This document shows, piece after piece, positions 39,725 through 49,266 of a stretch of DNA of 64,000 nt; the first letter of the stretch is position 1; every line of letters begins with the position of its first letter. The stretch spans positions 186,001 to 250,000 of the forward strand of contig NZ_AQGU01000022.1 of NCBI RefSeq assembly GCF_014905615.1. The letters are read 5' to 3'. The translations under genes and the position numbers were made by a program. The DNA comes from Pseudoalteromonas aliena SW19. Lineage in GTDB: Bacteria > Pseudomonadota > Gammaproteobacteria > Enterobacterales > Alteromonadaceae. Below the pieces are notes generated by a model that saw nothing but the letters and a program-made list of their open reading frames with translations, was not told the DNA's origin and did no database searches.

Positions 39725-41117
39725 GTCTGCTTTATTGACTTGTGTTAAAAACCCTAGACATTATTTATTTTTTAAAATATTTATATGGTTTTGGTTAACA
39801 ATAATAGGCACGGTTACTGCACTCATTTTTTTAAGTAACATTACTGCAATCAATGCGGTAAGTAATGAGCCTTTGCATGGGCCTATGAAGAAAAACCTGC
39901 TTTACACAGCCAAAAACCTCGAGCGCTCGGTTATTAAACACAGGCGTTCGCTTAGTGAAACGCTCTCTCATCCTCGCCTATCCAAACGCAAATTATTATA
40001 TTTAAACTCAGATCAACTTGAGGATTCATTGACGAGCAAACAAGTGCCGAGTGATGTAGATTTAAGCTTACTTAATTTCACTAAAAATATGGCTCCACAA
40101 GTTATTTTTACCGAAAAATACCAAGCTTTTGGACCGATAAAAATAACCCTGCCTGAAGGTGACTTTTATTTATACGAAATAGATATTAATCAGCAACAGC
40201 CGTTTTTTATTCGTTTAAAATTAATGCCTATTTGGATGAAAGTGTTTATTGCTATTTTTGCTTCTCTGATTTTAAGCTTCTTATTTAGTCGCAATTTAAT
40301 TGCGCCAATTAACAGCTTAAAGAAAGCCGCGATTAAACTCTCCAATGGCGATTTAAGTGCGCGAGCTGCTATTTCAATAAACAGAAAAGACGAACTTGGC
40401 ATACTTGGTCGTGACTTCAACAGCATGGCAAATCAATTGGAGCTACTTATTAGCTCTCAAAAACGCTTACTTGCCGATATATCCCATGAGTTGCGCTCGC
40501 CATTAACGCGCTTAAAAATGGCAACGGGCCTTGCTCAAATGCAAGCAAACGAAGCTAGTCAGTCGTATTTATTACGTATAGAAAAAGAAGCTAATCAGTT
40601 AGATAAAATGATTGCTGATGTGCTGCAAGTCTCTCGCTTAGAAGCAAAAAGCCAAGCGCTTTCATTACAAACCCAGTCACTTCAAATTATTGTTGACCAT
40701 GTGCTAAATGATGCACAATTTGAGGCCAAACAAAATAATAAAAAATTACAAGTAAGTGGCGATGCACAAGTGAGCATTGACTGCGATGAAGCGCTTATTG
40801 CCAGCGCTCTTGAAAATTTGCTGCGTAACGCCATTAAATACGCAAATAGCACCATTAGCGTTACACTAAAGCACTGTGATGCAATTTATATAGAAATATG
40901 TGACGATGGCTCTGGTGTGCCAGATGAGCAACTTAATAAACTTTGTGAGCCGTTTTTTAGGCAATCAGATGCCAGGGATCGTGTAAGTGGTGGTACTGGT
41001 TTAGGCTTAGCAATTGCAAAAAATGCGATTACCGCACACGGCGGTAGTTTAGTATTATCGAATAAAGATCAAGGTGGCTTGTGTGCTAATATCACCCTGC
41101 CGATAATTAAAGAGTAA
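39702..41117 (+). CDS. cpxA: Sensor histidine kinase, CpxA-like
   Basis: This inner-membrane kinase senses envelope stress and phosphorylates CpxR. TM helices lie near residues 23-46 and 177-198, enclosing a periplasmic sensor of about 130 residues. HAMP follows (LIAPINSLKKAA), then the phosphorylated His in ADISHELRSPLTRLKMA, the N box LENLLRNAIKYA, and GTGLGLAIAKN. It overlaps the end of cpxR by 23 bases. It reads into a lipase-like gene 3 bases later. Confidence 0.9.
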   Translation: MYSFKASKSALLTCVKNPRHYLFFKIFIWFWLTIIGTVTALIFLSNITAINAVSNEPLHGPMKKNLLYTAKNLERSVIKHRRSLSETLSHPRLSKRKLLYLNSDQLEDSLTSKQVPSDVDLSLLNFTKNMAPQVIFTEKYQAFGPIKITLPEGDFYLYEIDINQQQPFFIRLKLMPIWMKVFIAIFASLILSFLFSRNLIAPINSLKKAAIKLSNGDLSARAAISINRKDELGILGRDFNSMANQLELLISSQKRLLADISHELRSPLTRLKMATGLAQMQANEASQSYLLRIEKEANQLDKMIADVLQVSRLEAKSQALSLQTQSLQIIVDHVLNDAQFEAKQNNKKLQVSGDAQVSIDCDEALIASALENLLRNAIKYANSTISVTLKHCDAIYIEICDDGSGVPDEQLNKLCEPFFRQSDARDRVSGGTGLGLAIAKNAITAHGGSLVLSNKDQGGLCANITLPIIKE

Positions 41118-41120
41118 ACC

Positions 41121-42068
41121 ATGTTTTATAGTAGTGAGCGCGACCTGCAAAGTAATCAATTAACGATTAATAACTTTTATACAAAAACACTCATTAAAGC
41201 TTATTTAGAGACTCCTAGCGGGCAACTATTTTATGCCTATGCTTTGCCCGATAATGCACACACTGCGATTGTTATCAGCGCAGGACGTCTTGAAGGATTA
41301 GATAAATATAAAGAGTTGTTGTGGGAGCTTTATAACAATAACTTTGCGGTGTTTATCGCCGATCACCAAGGGCAAGGTCGCTCTTACCGACAGCTAAAAA
41401 ATAAACATAAAGGCCATGTTAACCAATTTAAAGATTACAGTGCTGATCTAAATTTATTTAATAAGCGGGTTGTAGATGCTCATTGGCAAGGGAGTAAGGT
41501 GTTGGTGAGCCATTCTATGGGTGGAGCCGTCGCGTTTGAGTATCTTGCACATTTTGAACACAATTTTAGTGGCGCATTTTTCTCAGCTCCTATGCTCGAC
41601 ATTTACACTAGAGGCATACCAAAACCTTTAGCTAAATTCGTTGCAAGTACAGCAACACAACTTGGCTTTAAAAACACTTATGCGCTAGGACAAACCGATT
41701 ACACTGCCGATGAATTTGCGTTAAATACACTAACCAGTAGCCTTGAACGTTACGAGTTATTTAGAAAAACCTATCATGAAGAACCATTACTACAGCTTGG
41801 TGGTGTTACTTATGGCTGGTTAAATGCTACGTTTGCATTTATATCGTCGATGGATACGTTAAACGTATCCATTCCGCTGTACATTGCCAGCGCGCAAAAC
41901 GACGAGATAGTCGACAACAATGCACACTATAAATTGGCGAACAGGCACGACAACGCTGTATTAGAAAGCTTTACTGGCGCTAAGCACGAACTGTTCTTTG
42001 AACGTGATGAAATACGCAAACCTCTGCTTACAAGCTTGTATCAGTTTTGTGAGTCGGTGACGGCTTAA
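41121..42068 (+). CDS. Alpha/beta hydrolase, lysophospholipase (PldB)-like
   Basis: This is a 315-residue alpha/beta hydrolase without signal peptide. The nucleophile elbow is VSHSMGGAVAFEY (Ser in HSMGG), the acid is in ASAQNDEIVDN, and the His in GAKHELFFERDE. IADHQGQGRSYR and FFSAPMLDI are typical of the monoglyceride lipase/lysophospholipase L2 branch. It starts 3 bases after cpxA, so it is probably induced with the Cpx system. Its 3' end overlaps fieF, on the other strand, by 41 bases. The exact substrate is unknown. Confidence 0.85.
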   Translation: MFYSSERDLQSNQLTINNFYTKTLIKAYLETPSGQLFYAYALPDNAHTAIVISAGRLEGLDKYKELLWELYNNNFAVFIADHQGQGRSYRQLKNKHKGHVNQFKDYSADLNLFNKRVVDAHWQGSKVLVSHSMGGAVAFEYLAHFEHNFSGAFFSAPMLDIYTRGIPKPLAKFVASTATQLGFKNTYALGQTDYTADEFALNTLTSSLERYELFRKTYHEEPLLQLGGVTYGWLNATFAFISSMDTLNVSIPLYIASAQNDEIVDNNAHYKLANRHDNAVLESFTGAKHELFFERDEIRKPLLTSLYQFCESVTA

Positions 42069-42945
42069 CAATTACCGACAATGGATCGAGGTGGATTAAA
42101 ATATCGACCTGAGACTCAAATTCTTTGGTTATCAATGCTTCAACTTCATCAGCTACATTATGTGCGCGAATTAAGCTTAAATTATCATCAAGCTCTAAAT
42201 GCATTTGAATAAACTTAATTTTTCCACCTTGGCGAGTACGAATACCATGTACACCATGCACATCAGTATGCGCCTTGGCTATGTCAAATATGCTTTGTTT
42301 TTCATCATCTGGTAGTTCTTTATCCATTAAGTGGTCGGCACTATCACGGGCAATATCCCAACTGTTATAAATTAAGTAGCCGGCCACACCAATTGCAAAG
42401 AGTGGATCGGCATACAACACCCCGTAATAAGCTAATAAAATAGCGAGTAACACTGCAGCATTTAAGATCAAGTCGCCTTTGTAATGCACAGAATCGGCCT
42501 TAATTGCGATTGAGTCTGTATATTTAATCACTTTATTTTGTACAAATACGATAACTAAAGTACACGCAATGGCAAAAATACTTACCCAAACACCGAGAAG
42601 AGAATGACTAAGAACAACGGGATTAAACAAGCGCTCAACACCATGAAATGCGAGTAAACAAGCGGAGCCAGCAATAAATGCAGCTTGCCCAAGCCCCGCT
42701 ATAGCTTCGGCTTTGCCATGACCAAATCGATGGTCGTCATCAGCTGGGCGCAGCGCGTAGCCTAAAACCAAAAAGCTCATCGCCGTGGCCGTAATATCCA
42801 TTAGTGAGTCGGTTAACGAGCCAAGCATTGACGCAGACCCCGATGCTAGCCATGCCCACGTTTTTGCAGCAATCATCAAACTAACCATGACCATGGTAAC
42901 AATACTGGAAGTTTTAACCCAAAATTCGTAACTACGGTTATGCAC
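42028..42945 (-). CDS. fieF: Cation diffusion facilitator, FieF (YiiP)-like metal efflux pump
   Basis: FieF exports Zn/Fe/Cd in exchange for protons. The 305-residue protein has six TM helices; metal site A is formed by DSLMD in TM2 and a matching His/Asp pair in TM5 (IKADSVHYKGD). DDDHRFGHGKAEAIAGL is the family's loop with extra His/Asp ligands. The C-terminal cytoplasmic domain shows VHGIRTRQGGKIKFIQMHLELD. It is convergent with and overlaps the upstream hydrolase gene. Confidence 0.93.
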   Translation of the reverse strand: MHNRSYEFWVKTSSIVTMVMVSLMIAAKTWAWLASGSASMLGSLTDSLMDITATAMSFLVLGYALRPADDDHRFGHGKAEAIAGLGQAAFIAGSACLLAFHGVERLFNPVVLSHSLLGVWVSIFAIACTLVIVFVQNKVIKYTDSIAIKADSVHYKGDLILNAAVLLAILLAYYGVLYADPLFAIGVAGYLIYNSWDIARDSADHLMDKELPDDEKQSIFDIAKAHTDVHGVHGIRTRQGGKIKFIQMHLELDDNLSLIRAHNVADEVEALITKEFESQVDILIHLDPLSVIVKPSPTHKTDTSL

Positions 42946-43054
42946 GTTTTTATCCGCTAAATAGATGTATTCAATAACTTGAGTATATCATTTTTTTTGA
43001 GGGTTTCGTGTATACTGCACATCGTTAAACTTTAGATTATTGAAAAGGCTCACT

Positions 43055-43519
43055 ATGCTGGATATCGTTTTATACCAACCTGAAATACCGCCTAATACAG
43101 GTAATATTATTCGCTTGTGCGCAAATACAGGTTATTCGCTGCACTTAATTGAACCGCTGGGCTTTGAGTGGGACGATAAACGTGTAAAACGTGCTGGCCT
43201 TGATTATCACGAGTTTAGCCATGTTCAGCGTCATGCCTCATTTGAAGATTACCTTGAAAAATGTAAACCTAAAAAAGTATATGCATGCACCACCAAAGGT
43301 AGCCAATTTCATCATCAAGCAAGTTACGAAGCGGGTGATTGCCTTGTATTTGGCCCTGAAACTCGTGGCCTTCCAGATGATATGATCCAAGCACTGCCAA
43401 ATGAGCAACGTGTACGCATTCCTATGCAAGCCAATAGCCGCAGCATGAACCTATCAAATGCAGTCGCTGTATTTGTTTATGAATCGTGGCGTCAATTAGG
43501 CTTTCCTAACGCACAATAG
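43055..43519 (+). CDS. trmL: tRNA (cytidine(34)-2'-O)-methyltransferase
   Basis: TrmL methylates the wobble ribose of tRNA-Leu isoacceptors. It is a minimal SPOUT enzyme. Motifs: [19 protein letters not shown] near the N-terminus, [31 protein letters not shown] in the knot, and [18 protein letters not shown]. The ATG at 43055 follows AAAAGG and gives 154 residues, the family length; the earlier ORF start is rejected. Confidence 0.96.
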   Translation: MLDIVLYQPEIPPNTGNIIRLCANTGYSLHLIEPLGFEWDDKRVKRAGLDYHEFSHVQRHASFEDYLEKCKPKKVYACTTKGSQFHHQASYEAGDCLVFGPETRGLPDDMIQALPNEQRVRIPMQANSRSMNLSNAVAVFVYESWRQLGFPNAQ

Positions 43520-43699
43520 TGCTTTAGATCCTTTATTACATTTAAGCCAAGGCATATCATAAGTAAAAATTAAAGCCCTTGGCTAAATCATCAATCTATT
43601 ATTTCCTAAGCCCAAAGCTGGGCCAACAATAAAGAGTTGTTCAATGCTATTTTTAATGAGTATTAGTAGAACAATTCGTCCTACGAACTGAAGCTATTA

Positions 43700-43856
43700 A
43701 TATTTAATCGTCCCTCTAAAAAACCCAAAGGGCAGCACATGTTTGGCATTTATGCTCCGTTATCGCCTATTTATGGGGAATAACCACACCACATAGGCTC
43801 TGCATTACCTAAAAACCAAACATACAGCTGCAAAGTCAAGAAAGCTCAACACGCCT
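43700..43856 (+). repeat. Family-1 MITE-like repeat, copy E (left end lost)
   Basis: From TTAATCGTCCCTCTAAA to CTCAACACGCCT this follows copies A and C closely, including TATCGCCTATTTATGGGG and AATAACCACACCACATAGG. The right end has small insertions (AAAGTCAAGAAAGCTCAACACG). No clear left inverted end is seen. The surrounding gap 43520-43952 holds nothing else I can identify. Confidence 0.75.
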
Positions 43857-43952
43857 AATATTCGCTAATTTTTTTTCTTGTACGTTTCTCATAAATATAA
43901 TTATTGAACTAAGCTCATTCTCATGCAGTTATTTACTTATAGTTAAAACTCT

Positions 43953-44466
43953 ATGGGAAAACTTTTTTATTATTCGTTACTTTTAGCCTACTCTGCAACC
44001 GTTACCTTAGCGTCTGATTACTTATTCAATTATGTTAGTCAAACTCAAGAAGGGACAGATATAGAAGCAGATGCTTATATTGGCTATTACACAAGCTTAA
44101 CCGATTTAATTAATCTAGGTATTGATATTGCACAATAGACATACTCGGGTGATAAACTCAGTTCCCATTATGATTACATCAAAACTTATGCTAAATTCAA
44201 TTTTTGCACTACTAACCTTAATTTTTGGTACACATGGGATGATTTTACTACAGAGGGTGGACGCACAATATTCCAATTAGTAATGCATTCTCAATTAGCT
44301 TAAGTGCCGATTATTTAAGCTTCGACGATAACTAGATGCATTGGGTATAACCGCAAATTATACATGGAGTGATTTGAATTTGACTGCAGGCTATGAAGGT
44401 ACAAATTTAGAAACATATGGCGATACAACTTTACTAATAACCGTTTCAAAAACATTTAATTTCTAA
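43953..44466 (+). pseudogene. Decayed TorF-family (gcw_chp) putative porin gene
   Basis: The 5' part encodes a signal peptide and SDYLFNYVSQTQEG, close to the family's opening strand (ASDYLFNGVSQTQ). A TAG stops this frame at 44136-44138. Reading on, in more than one frame, gives family-like beta-strand segments (YSGDKLSSHYDYIKTYAKFN; ISLSADYLSFDD). The end GDTTLLITVSKTFNF with a final Phe, as in outer-membrane barrels, lies directly before the next gene. Stops and at least one frameshift show the gene is broken. Its original role would be an outer-membrane protein of unknown substrate. Confidence 0.75.
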
Positions 44467-44476
44467 GGGTTTATAC

Positions 44477-45202
44477 ATGAAAATTACATTACTATTTATT
44501 TTTATTACTTTTTCTAATTTCGTCGCTGCTGAAACAGTGCATTTAACATCACTGGCTTGGCCACCTTACTCTGATAAATCATTAGAACAACAAGGCGCAT
44601 CTGTAGCCGTTGCAAAAGCTGCATTTGAGGCTGAAGGGCATGAGCTTATCGTTGACTTCTATCCTTGGTCTCGTGCAGTAAATTCGGCCTTACAAGCAAA
44701 TTCAAAATATGTTGGATACTTTCCAGAATATATGCACGAAACCAGTGATTTTATTTTTTCTGATGCAACTGGCACTGGTCCGCTCGGCCTTGTGCAAAAT
44801 AGTGCTAAGCCAATAACCTTTTCATCGGTGAATGACCTTTCGGGTAAACGTATTGGTGTTGTACAAGATTATGTCAACACTAAGGAGCTTGATGACATGA
44901 TAGCTTCTGGCACAATTAAAGGCGACGCAGCACCTTCTGATGTCCTAAACATTAAAAAAGTAGCTGCTGGACGAATTGATGCTGCGGTGATTGATGCCAA
45001 TGTGCTTAAGTATTTACTAGCTACAGATAAGTCTTTAGCAGGAATAAAAAGTAAAGTAGCCATGAATACAACGTTATTAGAAGATAAAAAGCTATACATT
45101 GCCTTTAGAAATGATGCAGAAGGACAAAAATGGCAAACAATTTATAATCAAGGACTAGCAAAAATCGATGTTAATACCATTATGGCAAACTACCTTAAGT
45201 AA
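44477..45202 (+). CDS. Periplasmic solute-binding protein, family 3-like
   Basis: The 241-residue protein has a signal peptide (cleavage after FVAA). The mature protein begins TVHLTSLAWPPYSDK, typical of amino-acid-type (SBP_bac_3) binding proteins. Other matches are FYPWSRAVNSALQ, DLSGKRIGVVQDYVN and AGRIDAAVIDANV. No transporter permease or ATPase is nearby; the next gene, 9 bases on, is a chemoreceptor. A role as a ligand carrier for that receptor is an inference. The ligand is not predictable; polar amino acids are usual for the family. Confidence 0.85.
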   Translation: MKITLLFIFITFSNFVAAETVHLTSLAWPPYSDKSLEQQGASVAVAKAAFEAEGHELIVDFYPWSRAVNSALQANSKYVGYFPEYMHETSDFIFSDATGTGPLGLVQNSAKPITFSSVNDLSGKRIGVVQDYVNTKELDDMIASGTIKGDAAPSDVLNIKKVAAGRIDAAVIDANVLKYLLATDKSLAGIKSKVAMNTTLLEDKKLYIAFRNDAEGQKWQTIYNQGLAKIDVNTIMANYLK

Positions 45203-45211
45203 GGGGCTATT

Positions 45212-46699
45212 TTGACTCGTTCAATTTTATTTAGACTGGTTATTACTACATTAAGCGCAATGGTTTTTGTTTTACTTTGCTTTGGTGTTTATGATTACAC
45301 TGCACAAAGTAGCCAATTAAAACTAAAGCTTGATAATGAGATTAATCTGACAAAAGAACGCATTGGGCTATCACTGCCCAATGCGATGTGGAATTTTCAA
45401 GATGAACTAGCTAAAAAGTTAATCAATGCGGAAGTTGCATCTCAAAATATATCAAAAATCACTATATATGATACTAACGGACAACTTTTTGTTGAAACCG
45501 ACGGGGCTGAAACACCGTCTATGGTACAAAATGAATTGTTTTATGATGATGCCGGAACGCAAAATAAAGTTGGCAAAATTAACCTTTATATCGAATTTAG
45601 TCACATTGAAGCGGCACTGCTTGAGTTGGCTATATTTTCAATCATTAAAGTTTTACTCCTAGTGACTATTTTAGGCGCCGTTTTAGTTTATATTTTTAAA
45701 AAATTAGTTGCTCAACCCTTATCTGAAGTTGCTGAAAAAATGGCAACTATTGCCAATGGAGATGGCGATTTAACTCAACAAATAATTGTTCGCCGTAATG
45801 ACGAAATAGGAAAACTTGCGGCTTCATTTAATCAGTTTGAACATAAAATAGCCGAGCTGATTAACGATGTTAAGCTTTCCGTTGAGGATTCGTTTAACGT
45901 TGCTGGTAGCATCTCTGATGTTAGTAGTGAAGGTTTTCGCTATTTGACAGAGCAGCAGTCGGAAACAGATCAAATTGCCACTGCAATTACACAAATGGCG
46001 TCATCGGCAGTAGAAATTGAAAGTAATGCTAAGTTGACGCTAAGCTCTGCTGAAACAGCAAATGTAGATGCTAAAAAGGTGCATGATGCTTTTTTAAGCT
46101 CAATTAACTCAATAGAGAGATTAGCTGCTCAACTCGATGAAGCATCAACGGTTATAAGTAGCCTTGAAGATAGCGTGCAGGGCATTGTATCTATGCTAGA
46201 TGTTATTCAGGCAATAGCAGAGCAAACGAACTTACTTGCATTAAATGCCGCGATTGAAGCTGCCAGAGCCGGTGAACAAGGTCGTGGATTTGCTGTAGTA
46301 GCTGATGAAGTAAGATCTTTAGCGAGCAGAACACAGACAAGTACGGCTGAGATCCATGAAACAATAAATAAACTACAACAGGGATCACAATCAGCTGTAA
46401 ATGTTATGAGTTTAAGTAAAAATATGAGCCAAGAAAGCATGAGTGCGGCAAGTACAGCCAGCGAATTGATTTCAAATATATCTGAAGTGATAGAATCAAT
46501 TACACATATGTCGAGTCATATTTCTAGTGCTGTGTCCGAACAAAGCGCGGTTGCTGAGGACTTGAGTAAAAATATTAATGAGGTCGTCTCTGCGGGTCAA
46601 AACAGTATGGGGAAAATTGAACAAGTTCAAACATACTCAGAAGATATGAAAACACTGGCCCTGCAACTGAAAAAGTCGGTAAGTATTTTTAAAACCTGA
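45212..46699 (+). CDS. Methyl-accepting chemotaxis protein paired with a solute-binding protein
   Basis: The start is TTG: AAGGGG lies 5 bases before it and no ATG is near. TM1 is near residues 8-27. The periplasmic domain of about 110 residues ([28 protein letters not shown]) is small. TM2 ([19 protein letters not shown]) and HAMP follow. The signalling tip has [20 protein letters not shown], then [15 protein letters not shown]. Total 495 residues. A terminator follows. The tight link to the binding-protein gene suggests indirect sensing through that protein. Confidence 0.92.
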   Translation: MTRSILFRLVITTLSAMVFVLLCFGVYDYTAQSSQLKLKLDNEINLTKERIGLSLPNAMWNFQDELAKKLINAEVASQNISKITIYDTNGQLFVETDGAETPSMVQNELFYDDAGTQNKVGKINLYIEFSHIEAALLELAIFSIIKVLLLVTILGAVLVYIFKKLVAQPLSEVAEKMATIANGDGDLTQQIIVRRNDEIGKLAASFNQFEHKIAELINDVKLSVEDSFNVAGSISDVSSEGFRYLTEQQSETDQIATAITQMASSAVEIESNAKLTLSSAETANVDAKKVHDAFLSSINSIERLAAQLDEASTVISSLEDSVQGIVSMLDVIQAIAEQTNLLALNAAIEAARAGEQGRGFAVVADEVRSLASRTQTSTAEIHETINKLQQGSQSAVNVMSLSKNMSQESMSAASTASELISNISEVIESITHMSSHISSAVSEQSAVAEDLSKNINEVVSAGQNSMGKIEQVQTYSEDMKTLALQLKKSVSIFKT

Positions 46700-46705
46700 A
46701 ATAAC

Positions 46706-46746
46706 AAGCCTTACAGTACATAATTGAACTGGAAGGCTTATTTTTA
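46706..46746 (+). terminator. Intrinsic terminator after the chemoreceptor
   Basis: AAGCCTT pairs with AAGGCTT and, one mismatch inwards, CAGT with ACTG; a run of T follows. It overlaps the end of gpsA, which runs on the opposite strand. Confidence 0.75.
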
Positions 46747-47751
46747 TTCTGAACGCTGCTCTCGGCCTAATAAGGCCATTGCAGCTTCTTTCATATCTTT
46801 ATTTTCATAAAGAACTTTATAGATTTGCTCAGTAATTGGCATTTCGACACCAGTACGCTGTGCAAGCAAATACACTTCTTTGGTATTTCTAAAGCCTTCA
46901 ACTACTTGACCAATTGACTCAATAGCAGCATCGACACTTTCGCCTTTACCTAGTGCTAAACCAAATCGACGATTACGTGATTGATTATCAGTACAGGTTA
47001 AAATTAAATCACCAAGACCAGCCATACCCATAAAGGTTTCTGGTTTTGCGCCAAGAGCGCAGCCTAAACGCGATAACTCTGCAAGACCACGTGTAATGAG
47101 TGCAGTACGTGCATTAGCGCCAAAACCTACCCCGTCTGAGATACCAGCACCGATTGCAATAACATTTTTAACCGCACCACCTAGCTGTATACCAATAAAA
47201 TCATCATTGTTATACACACGGAATGAGCGACCACAATGAAGTAAATCAGCTAACTGCTGAGCAAATTCAGGGGACGTGGAAGATACAGAAATAGCAGTCG
47301 GTGATCCCATCGCCATCTCTTTTGCAAATGTAGGACCCGAAAGTACCGCCAATGGAATACCATCACCTAACTCTTGTAAAGCAACTTCCTGTAATAAGCG
47401 CCCCGTGTTTGGCTCAAGCCCTTTGGTCGCCCAAGCAACTTTTACACCTTCTTGCAATGCAGGCTTTATCTGCGCAAGTGTATCGCCAAATGCATGGCTT
47501 GGCACAACAACAAGCACAATAGCGCTACTAGCAACGGCACGCTGTAAATCGGCTTCAAGAAAAAGAGTATCAGGGAAAGGAGCATCGGGTAAGTAACGTT
47601 GATTTTTCCGCTCAGCTGCAAGCGTGGCAACGTCGTCGCTATTGCGCCCCCAAAGCGTCACATTGTGACCATTTCGGGCTAAACAAATAGCAAGGGCGGT
47701 GCCATAAGACCCCGCCCCTAATACAGTAACAGCTGTCGTTGCTGTACTCAT
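46744..47751 (-). CDS. gpsA: Glycerol-3-phosphate dehydrogenase [NAD(P)+]
   Basis: GpsA reduces dihydroxyacetone phosphate to sn-glycerol 3-phosphate for phospholipid synthesis. NAD(P) binding: [20 protein letters not shown] near residue 9. The catalytic Lys lies in [13 protein letters not shown], and [20 protein letters not shown] is conserved. It follows secB by 3 bases at the end of the yibN-grxC-secB-gpsA cluster, as in E. coli. The length of 335 is normal. Confidence 0.97.
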   Translation of the reverse strand: MSTATTAVTVLGAGSYGTALAICLARNGHNVTLWGRNSDDVATLAAERKNQRYLPDAPFPDTLFLEADLQRAVASSAIVLVVVPSHAFGDTLAQIKPALQEGVKVAWATKGLEPNTGRLLQEVALQELGDGIPLAVLSGPTFAKEMAMGSPTAISVSSTSPEFAQQLADLLHCGRSFRVYNNDDFIGIQLGGAVKNVIAIGAGISDGVGFGANARTALITRGLAELSRLGCALGAKPETFMGMAGLGDLILTCTDNQSRNRRFGLALGKGESVDAAIESIGQVVEGFRNTKEVYLLAQRTGVEMPITEQIYKVLYENKDMKEAAMALLGREQRSE

Positions 47752-47754
47752 AAA

Positions 47755-48240
47755 TTATGCGTCTGCTGTAACCTGGTCAGCTGGCGCAGTACGTTGTTGC
47801 ATGTACTGTGCAAACAATGCGTCAAAATTAACTGGCGCAAGGTTAAGCTGTGGAAAAGTACCACGGTTAACAAGGTTTGATACTGCTTCACGCGCATATG
47901 GGAATAACACGTTAGGACAAAATGCACCTAGCATGTGTGCAAGTTGCACCTCTTCAACGTCAGCAATAGTAAAAATACCTGCTTGTTGAATTTCACATAA
48001 AAACGCAGTTTCTTCGCCAAGTGAAGCGGTTACAGTTAGCGCTAAAACAACTTCAAATACACCTTCGTCTAATTTATTAGAACGAGTATCTAAGTCTAGC
48101 TTAACTTCTGGCGTCCATTCTTTTTGAAAAATAGCTGGTGAATTTGGTGTTTCAAAAGATACATCTTTAGTGTAAATACGTTGAATTGTAAATTGTGCGC
48201 CACTTTCTTGAGCTGCTACATCTTGAGTTTCTTCGTTCAT
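47755..48240 (-). CDS. secB: Protein-export chaperone SecB
   Basis: SecB is a tetrameric cytoplasmic chaperone that keeps preproteins unfolded and delivers them to SecA. Family features are [19 protein letters not shown] near the N-terminus, the acidic beta strands ([23 protein letters not shown]), and [36 protein letters not shown]. The length of 161 fits. It sits between grxC and gpsA. Confidence 0.98.
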   Translation of the reverse strand: MNEETQDVAAQESGAQFTIQRIYTKDVSFETPNSPAIFQKEWTPEVKLDLDTRSNKLDEGVFEVVLALTVTASLGEETAFLCEIQQAGIFTIADVEEVQLAHMLGAFCPNVLFPYAREAVSNLVNRGTFPQLNLAPVNFDALFAQYMQQRTAPADQVTADA

Positions 48241-48274
48241 TGTTATTCCTAACTTGTTCGTTATTATAATTAAA

Positions 48275-48532
48275 TTAAGCGCTTAGCTTAGCGTCAAGTT
48301 TACCTTGCGCTTCAATAGCCATCATGTCGTCGCAGCCACCGATATGTTCATCATTAATAAAAATTTGCGGTACTGTGCTTGCCCCACCCGCTTTTGCAAT
48401 CATTTCATCGCGTAACTCAGGCTGAACACCAATATCAATATTAGTGTACTCAACACCTTTGCTATTTAGTAGCGAAAGAGCGCGCTGGCAAAATGGACAA
48501 TACGCCTTAGTATATAAAACAACATTACTCAT
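48275..48532 (-). CDS. grxC: Glutaredoxin 3
   Basis: This small thiol oxidoreductase reduces disulfides using glutathione. The 85-residue thioredoxin fold has the active site YCPFCQRAL (CPFC in place of the usual CPYC), TVPQIFI with the cis-Pro, and [10 protein letters not shown] for glutathione binding. It lies between the rhodanese gene and secB, its usual neighbours. Confidence 0.96.
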   Translation of the reverse strand: MSNVVLYTKAYCPFCQRALSLLNSKGVEYTNIDIGVQPELRDEMIAKAGGASTVPQIFINDEHIGGCDDMMAIEAQGKLDAKLSA

Positions 48533-48563
48533 AATAAATCCTCTATCGGTCTAGCTAAAATGA

Positions 48564-48995
48564 TTAGCGACCTGTTGTGGTTGGTAGGCTCGCAGATTGC
48601 CACGCCCCCATGCCCCCAGCTAATACATAGACACGTTCAAAACCTGCTTTGCTCATAGTGGTTGCAGTACTTTGGGCAGTCATACCTGTAGTACATACCA
48701 CTATAATGGGTTTAGTCTTGTACTTTTCAAGGCTTGAAAAGTCAGATTTTTTCGCATTCTCTGGGCTTAAGTGCTCAGCTCCAGAAATTCGCCCATTATT
48801 AAACTCTTTTTGCGCACGCATATCGATTACTTGACCATCTTCACGGTTAATAAGTAACGTAAGTTGCTGAGGATTTATTTGACGTACAGCTGAAAACTTA
48901 CTTTTTATCCAGCCACTAACAATAAGAAATACAATACCAACCCAAGCAAGGCTTAAAATGGGGTGATTGGTGATAAATTCAATATATTGATCCAT
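48564..48995 (-). CDS. Membrane-anchored rhodanese-like protein (YibN)
   Basis: An N-terminal TM helix (PILSLAWVGIVFLIVSGW, residues about 13-30) is followed by a single rhodanese domain with the active-site loop VVCTTGMTAQS, where the Cys would carry persulfide. INREDGQVIDMRAQKEF and AGGMGAWQSASLP are typical. It is the YibN orthologue by sequence and by its place before grxC-secB-gpsA. The true sulfur acceptor is unknown. Confidence 0.92.
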   Translation of the reverse strand: MDQYIEFITNHPILSLAWVGIVFLIVSGWIKSKFSAVRQINPQQLTLLINREDGQVIDMRAQKEFNNGRISGAEHLSPENAKKSDFSSLEKYKTKPIIVVCTTGMTAQSTATTMSKAGFERVYVLAGGMGAWQSASLPTTTGR

Positions 48996-49266
48996 TCGAC
49001 TTCCACTATAAATTACATCCTAAAACGCTATGTTTTAGATATTTTAGACTTTAGCCACGCAAGTATACCCAAACCAACTTAAAATGCGAGTTTACGGCGG
49101 TTTAAAAGCACATAAATCCCCCTGCATGCTACTCACCAAGCACACATTAACAACTTTACTTTATACCGTATTATGAAAATTTTTAATATGCTGTTTTGAT
49201 TGCTGATTCTAGCTACAAAACACGGTATGCTAAAGCCAGACAGGTGTTAATTATTCAGGAACTATT

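Noticed and set aside
48996..49266. The divergent yibN-gpmI gap as a site of a small RNA or regulator
   Set aside because: I saw no terminator, hairpin or recognisable operator; it most likely holds only the two promoters.
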